Assembly (NCBI GenBank): GCA_028023455.1
Contig: JAQFVV010006510.1
Coordinates: 773,750 to 837,749 of the forward strand
Source of the DNA: Epiperipatus broadwayi
Taxonomy: Eukaryota > Onychophora > Udeonychophora > Euonychophora > Peripatidae
Length of the DNA stretch: 64,000 nucleotides
Reading direction: 5' to 3'
A program made the position numbers and the translations under genes. Shown one piece after another: positions 59,106-64,000 of the stretch. Positions within the stretch are counted from its first letter, which is position 1; the number at the start of each line of letters is the position of its first letter. The notes below the pieces were generated by a model that made no database searches, was not told where the DNA came from, and saw only the letters and a program-made list of their open reading frames with translations.

Positions 59106-59280
59106 AGAATCTTAATGTGGGTTCCCAGAGATTGCAATATACCTAGAGAGATTCCACTTGTGATATGGATAACTGAAATAAGGGGGTGTGCTGGTGTGAA
59201 GTGGAGAAGAGAAGCTGGATTGAACTTGGAGAGACTTTCATCCTGCAGTGGATTGACAAAGAAGTTGATGAAAATTTAAA
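59106..59280 (+). pseudogene. RTE-like LINE 3'-end fragment
   Basis: It aligns with the C-terminus of the full copy: ILxWVPRDCN, ITEIRGCAGVKWRREA, then a deletion and ELGETFILQWID. It is 5'-truncated and frame-broken, followed by T-rich sequence and (TA)n. Confidence 0.85.
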
Positions 59281-59298
59281 TGTTGTGTTTTTTTTTTA

Positions 59299-59299
<1 letters not shown>

Positions 59300-59386
<87 letters not shown>
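59300..59386. repeat. (TA)n microsatellite
   Basis: Long pure TA run abutting the GIY-YIG unit. Confidence 0.97.
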
Positions 59387-59390
<4 letters not shown>

Positions 59391-60090
59391 CTAGAATAAA
59401 AACTACAAAATTTTAAAAAATGCCTGTATAAAATTAAAGATTAAAATTCTTTGCTGGATAGCATTGCCTTATGTAAAGGATATTGTTTGTAATAAGATTA
59501 CATCATTGGTATCTGCTGATTTTAATGTTGCATTTAAAGTAGGTGCAAATACTGGAAGATTGGTTATTAATGGCAAAGATTCTATTGATAAAAGCAACAA
59601 ATGTAATATTATATATAAAGTGGTATGTCATTGTGGTTATAGTTACATTGGGGAGACCAAATGTGCATTGAAAAAGAGGATTAGAGAGCATGAATTATTA
59701 TATAATAAGTTGTGTTGTTCTGCAGATAGATATAAATCTGTTTTTGCAGAACATGCTGTGAGTTGTAATGGAGAATTCTGCTTTGATAGAGTTTTTATTT
59801 TGCATATGGAAAATGATTTGAGGAAAAGAAGAATTAAGGAGTCCTATTTTATAAATAGTACAGATAATGTGTTGAATAAACAGTGTCATTGTGTTAATAT
59901 TCACAATTTATGGAAAATAGGTAATTCACGTGAGAACGTTACTGGTGTGAGAGTTTGATCATATTTAAATATTAACAGTTTGCTACTTAAGATGGTGGAA
60001 TATACAGAAGCTAGCTATAGCAAAGAATTTTAATCTTTAATTTTATACAGGCATTTTTTAAAATTTTGTAGTTTTTATTCTAGTGAATAT
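59384..60090. mobile_element. 707-bp unit with perfect 72-bp inverted repeats around a GIY-YIG ORF
   Basis: 59384-59455 is the exact reverse complement of 60019-60090. The two start as ATATTCACTAGAATAAAAAC on their respective strands and end CTTTGCT. Between them is a single GIY-YIG frame. This could be a truncated Penelope-like insertion with an inverted terminal copy, or a small autonomous-looking unit. Perfect arms imply recent origin or gene conversion. Confidence 0.88.
59464..59958 (+). CDS. GIY-YIG endonuclease domain, second Penelope-like lineage
   Basis: 164 codons, open. ADFNVAFKV and NIIYKVVCHCGYSYIGETKC give the Y...YIG signature. KKRIREHE supplies the conserved Arg and His region. 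HAVSCNGEFCFDRVFILH and KRRIKESYFIN follow, as in Penelope-like C-termini. It is only distantly similar to the 57.4-kb copy, so it is a separate lineage. There is no RT upstream. The codon before the ATG region is open and the leader is short, so whether it is translated alone is uncertain. Confidence 0.85.
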   Translation: MPYVKDIVCNKITSLVSADFNVAFKVGANTGRLVINGKDSIDKSNKCNIIYKVVCHCGYSYIGETKCALKKRIREHELLYNKLCCSADRYKSVFAEHAVSCNGEFCFDRVFILHMENDLRKRRIKESYFINSTDNVLNKQCHCVNIHNLWKIGNSRENVTGVRV

Positions 60091-60139
60091 TGTTATTATA
60101 CTTATATTATTTGATATTATATATATATAATATAAAAAC

Positions 60140-60329
60140 TCTGTCAGATAATGAAAATTATTCTACACGAATAAAGCGTGATAAACAGAGCACAAAAACA
60201 TTAATTATAAACAACAATTAGCCAAGCGGTACTGTATACCAGAATCATGGGGACATACTTGCCATGATTCTGGTATACAGTAATGAAAGCGCTTGGCTAA
60301 TTTTTGTTTATAATTAATGTTTTTGTGCT
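60140..60329. repeat. Foldback with 62/68-bp arms
   Basis: 60189-60250 pairs with 60262-60329, with a 7-nt insertion in the right arm and an 11-nt loop (GGACATACTTG). The arms begin AGCACAAAAACATTAATTAT. A smaller stem CTCTGT...ACAGAG (60140-60188) precedes it. TA tracts lie near both ends. No ORF. Confidence 0.88.
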
Positions 60330-60344
60330 ATATATATATATAAT

Positions 60345-62105
60345 GTTTTAAATATCTAAGTTTAAAACATTAATTATTCCAGAAAAAAATAATGCTGCAT
60401 AAATTATATTAATGTAGTAGGTATATAGTTTTCATTTTGAAATTTAGATATAGAAGGTAATATTAATTTATTACATAATTGAATCCCAGATATAAGTATA
60501 ATATAACGCTTTAAATACAATGCTAAAAATGAATATGGAACAAAATATTATACATTAAGATATATTAAAAATCATTTTGATTAATAAATTGTTCAAGATT
60601 AGTATTTCAAGTATTTATTGCATTTATTGACATAGAAGTTGCTATGCCGTTTTTTGTTTTATAAAATTAAATATTGTTAGTGTAAAATTAATAATAATAC
60701 AATATTTTCTATATATGTAATACTTTTAAATTCAGTCCAGGATAAAAATTACCCTTGCCACATACTTTAATGAATAACTGATTGAAGTTCAGAGCATGCG
60801 CAAAAAGCTAGCTATAAAAAAATCCAAGCTTCAAATATTTAAATGAGGTAAAATGAGAAAAGAAAAGGCCCTACTCAATATACTTCGTTATTTTAAAATT
60901 AAGAAATGGTTAACAAATAACTTCATACTTATTGAAAATGGAGGGTTTGGTACTATTATTTATGCAATTCAGAAGAACTAACAAATTCAGAAAGTCTAAT
61001 GAAATAATGTAATGTTTAATTATCCATTTATCTAAAGTAGAACAGACAAAAAAATGCAATTATGCAAAAATTTTCAGAATTAAAACAAAATAACTTATAT
61101 ATATAGTGGTTGCTTTTAAAACATATCAAATTTATTGAAAAGAAATTCAGTGGAAGCATTAAACATTTTATTTTTTGTAAACAGTACTTCTTTTATTTTT
61201 GTTTATGAAAATTTAAAGAAAATATTACTTTTAATTAAATTGCAATTAAAAAGGTTTTTTTTATTTACATATGATGAATAAAAGGCATTAATTTGCATTT
61301 AATATTCTTAACAAAAGATTTGGAATTTTTTACCCCATTATTTATAGTAAAACAAAAGAGTTGTACTATCAGGCACTGACTTATTAGAATCAATTTACAT
61401 ATTATTTTATAAAAACAGTGCAAAATTTTTAATTAAATTGCATATTGTTTGATGTAGTAATAAGTTATTTGTTTACATGTATGACAATTTTAAGATATGT
61501 GACTTTTGAAGACAAGCAGTACTAAAACCGTTAAGAAATGAGGAGTAATCAAAATTAAATATGTAGAAAGATATATTCATTCATTTCCGATAATATTTTT
61601 ATAAGATGAGCAAAATTCATAACTTAGGTATAATTCTATAGTTTACATATTCTAAATCAAACTTTTTATGTTGTATGCATGGAACAAATTAGAAATATCT
61701 TTAAGTCTAAAAAGAGACTTTTAATTAGTATTGTTTTTTTTTTGCTGAATATATATAAATTGGCATGAACTATAGCAAAATTTTAACTATTAGAAAACCA
61801 AATTTAATGTTTTACTATCATTGAATTTTTCTTGAGATGTTTAAAAACAATTCTGAAAAATTCATATTAAATAGCATATAATTTGAATGCAATTTTGAGT
61901 TTAAAATATAGGAAATGTAAAATTTTTGCTGAAGGCATATAACCACTACCCTACAGACTCATGTACCATTACCAATATTCATTATGTCTAATAGTTCACA
62001 GAGAATTATTGGACTCTTTGGAATAAGGCATTGACTATTATGCACCACAGTAGCCTGAATGGTAATGGTAACTAAAAGCAAATTTATATACTGGTCTCAA
62101 TAGAT
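60345..62105. other. Unassigned AT-rich sequence
   Basis: No gene, RNA or repeat recognised. Confidence 0.45.
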
Positions 62106-62226
62106 TTATATATATATATATATTTAAAATTTGTAATTGTATGATGGTTGTATATTTTATATATATATATATATATGTCATATTATTATTACTATTTGCG
62201 AAATATTCCGTGTAGTGAAAAAGCTA

Positions 62227-62272
62227 AATGCTGACGTTTCAGTACAATATCAAGTACCTTCCTCAGAGCATC
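62227..62272 (-). ncRNA. Type I hammerhead ribozyme, family C copy 1 (intact core)
   Basis: 46 nt on the minus strand. GATGCT/AGCATT is stem I, CTGAGGA fits CUGANGA, stem II is GTAC-ttgatatt-GTAC with flanking AG..T, GAA, then the self-complementary ACGT and C17. Minimal stem III as in dimeric Penelope-like hammerheads. Confidence 0.9.
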
Positions 62273-62339
62273 CTCTTTCTCAAATCATAAGAATGCACGT
62301 ATTACTATTTGCAGGATATTCCATGTAGTCAAAAAGCTA

Positions 62340-62385
62340 AATGCTGATGTTTCAGTACAATATCAAGTACCTTCCTCAGAGCGTC
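62340..62385 (-). ncRNA. Hammerhead ribozyme, family C copy 2 (stem III variant)
   Basis: Same layout with GACGCT in stem I and ACATC instead of ACGTC, so the stem III palindrome is lost by a CpG-type G-to-A change. Catalytic core residues remain. Confidence 0.85.
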
Positions 62386-62427
62386 CTCTTTCTCAAATCA
62401 TGTGCATTCTTATGATTTGAGAAAGAG

Positions 62428-62473
62428 GACGCTCTGAGGAAGGTACTTGATATTGTACTGAAACATCAGCATT
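62428..62473 (+). ncRNA. Hammerhead ribozyme, family C copy 3 (stem III variant)
   Basis: Plus-strand inverted copy, identical to copy 2 over the ribozyme, including ACATC. Confidence 0.85.
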
Positions 62474-62544
62474 TAGCTTTTTGACTACATGGAATATCCC
62501 ACAAATAGTAATAATAATATGACATCTTCTATCCATGAAAATAT

Positions 62545-62551
62545 TAGAATT

Positions 62552-62584
<33 letters not shown>
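62545..62584. repeat. (TA)n microsatellite
   Basis: Pure TA run to the right of the family-C array. Confidence 0.95.
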
Positions 62585-62591
<7 letters not shown>

Positions 62592-63185
62592 TGGTGGTAA
62601 TACTTATTAAAATAACACTATGGATGTGTGTAAATACTTTGAACTTTAACTTCACCATGTTTAAAATTCAATATAATTGTATTCAAATAGGTTTATAACA
62701 ATTACTGTGAGAGTTTCTTATCTTAACACAGCCTAATAAAAATATTAAAATACATGCTGGGCAATCATCATTATTTGGGTAAAATACAAGAAAAGCATAT
62801 GGTAGCACCTTCAAATACTTTATATTCTGGGGAATTGTCATCAATTAACCTGTAGCTACTTTCTTCAACTTATTTAATCTTTGTCTAATTTTTGTATTAG
62901 TCCACTACTTAAATTTCAGAACAATATTATTTGTCAGTTTCATTTCCAGTCGGTTTTTATTGTTAAAATATTATTGTAAAATACACAGAATTTTTTTAAT
63001 TCACCTTCTAAAAATTGAATAATTTTAGATTCAAATTAGTTAAATGTAATGAAAAATTAAAAATGATGTTAATAGCTAAAGAAAAATATAAGAAAAAGTG
63101 TTTAAAAAATAGCCAGTGGTAAAACAAAAGATTTATATTTTAACCAATCTGTGTGTCATTATTCAGTTCTGTAGCTGTCAATGTA
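62585..63185. other. Unassigned AT-rich sequence
   Basis: Nothing recognised. Confidence 0.45.
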
Positions 63186-63645
63186 ATTCACTTTTGAGAA
63201 GACCAATCACTTTTCCCACACTTATTTTTTTTTTTGTAACATTTAAAATTTTTCGAATCAAACTTCATATTTCAATAAAGTAATGTAAAATCTTATTTAT
63301 AAATGTAAAAAATTACAATAAATATATTTATTTACTTTAAAATCAATTACAAACAAGTAGAACAATTTGGTTTGTTTTCTCAATTTGTGGTTTAGAAATG
63401 CCTACTATAAAAATTACATTTGTTAGCATGAACCACTTGACTTGAAAATGGTTCACATTTTCCATGCTTATTTTTCTTGTAAAATTTAAAATTTTTTGAA
63501 TCAAACTTTATATTTCGATAAAGTAAGGTAAAATCATATTTATGAATGTAAAAAATTACAATAAATATATTAATTTATTTCAAAATCAATTATGAATGTG
63601 TAGAGCATTTTGTTTTGGTTTCTGATTTTGTCATTTAGAAATGTC
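63186..63645. repeat. Diverged tandem duplication, ~245-bp unit
   Basis: The segment with TTTAAAATTTTTCGAATCAA, ATTTCAATAAAGTAATGTAA and AATTACAATAAATATAT recurs after about 245 bp (63482-63645), ending each time in TTAGAAATG(C/T)C. Confidence 0.85.
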
Positions 63646-64000
63646 AACAGTACAATTTCCAGAGTTGTCAGGCATCTAATCAGAGAAAAGAGACTCCACT
63701 TTGCAGCAAAGAAAATTGATTTTTTTTCCAAAATATAATGCCATATGCAGGCATCTTTAGAGCTAAAATTTTAAATTTCAAATTTCCTATAAAATAAGCC
63801 TAAAATGAAAAAAATGTGACCAAACTTGACCAAGAGATGGCACATGCTATGTCTAAAAACTATAAATAACATTATGGGATTTTAAAATAGCAACATGCAC
63901 TAATTGTAAATACCTGAGAAGGGGTTAAGACAAAGCATACATTGTTTTTTTTTACTTATAGGTAAAAGATCATAGTCATCTTTCTTTTATCTCATTTTTT
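63646..64000. other. Unassigned sequence to the window end
   Basis: Nothing recognised. Confidence 0.4.

Larger units (their letters stand above)
62174..62526. mobile_element. Hammerhead repeat array, family C (two tandem + one inverted)
   Basis: Units of about 113 bp: two with the ribozyme on the minus strand, then an inverted third on the plus strand. The outer ends ATATGTCATATTATTATTAC and GTAATAATAATATGACAT are complementary. TA tracts flank both sides. The turn-around is ATCATGTGCATTCTTATGAT. Confidence 0.88.

Noticed and set aside
59464-59958. Homing endonuclease in an intron
   Set aside because: The GIY-YIG sequence and its C-terminal flanks match Penelope-like elements, and no intron or host gene surrounds it.

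Overview
This is eukaryotic, almost certainly metazoan, non-coding DNA. It is very AT-rich, full of long (TA)n, (ATT)n, (TATC)n and (GAA)n microsatellites, and contains no recognisable host gene, rRNA, operon or CRISPR array. Every supportable coding region belongs to a mobile element. The element set (a LINE with PHD-finger plus FP-type ORF1, RTE-like LINEs, GIY-YIG Penelope-like elements, a Lys-tRNA-primed LTR element, tRNA-derived SINEs, hammerhead-ribozyme repeats) fits an arthropod or a lophotrochozoan. I cannot choose between them from this window.

Layout. 1-5 kb: decayed RTE-like fragments, a tRNA-like sequence and a 64-bp palindrome. 5.1-5.65 kb: a decayed hammerhead SINE pair. 6-15 kb: mostly unassigned AT-rich sequence with microsatellites and an RTE 3' end. 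15.7-16.25 kb: two head-to-head tRNA-derived SINEs. 17-21 kb: a Jockey/CR1-type LINE, broken by frameshifts and with a ruined RT active site, between two (ATT)n tracts. 24.5-26.35 kb: five copies of a ~420-bp unit, each with a type I hammerhead ribozyme. 26.36-33.52 kb: a minus-strand LTR retroelement with ~1.84-kb LTRs and only a gag-like ORF. 33.5-42.6 kb: a hammerhead SINE and two diverged copies of a segmental duplication, one holding a 1.25-kb TIR element and the other a three-unit hammerhead SINE array. 42.65-52.06 kb: a plus-strand relative of the LTR element with a nested antisense solo LTR. 52.1-58.75 kb: long inverted arms around a nearly full-length RTE-like LINE and a head-to-head pair of Penelope-like GIY-YIG copies. 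59.4-60.1 kb: a GIY-YIG ORF between perfect 72-bp inverted repeats. 60.2 kb: a foldback. 62.2-62.5 kb: three more, very compact hammerhead units.

The strongest result is three unrelated families of hammerhead ribozymes (A near 25 kb; B near 5, 33, 41, 42 and 58 kb; C near 62 kb). Each family occurs in tandem and/or head-to-head units next to (TA)n tracts, and remnants of GIY-YIG Penelope-like elements lie in the same window. This is the organisation expected of animal retrozymes (small circular-RNA retroelements thought to be mobilised by Penelope-like reverse transcriptase). A fourth, non-canonical hammerhead-like fold lies in the 3' region of the Penelope-like copies themselves. The second notable system is the LTR family: it carries no pol, has a gag-like ORF with ~30-residue basic repeats, has a tandem duplication of its own LTR-end/primer-binding-site junction, and sits in (TA)n tracts in all three cases seen here.
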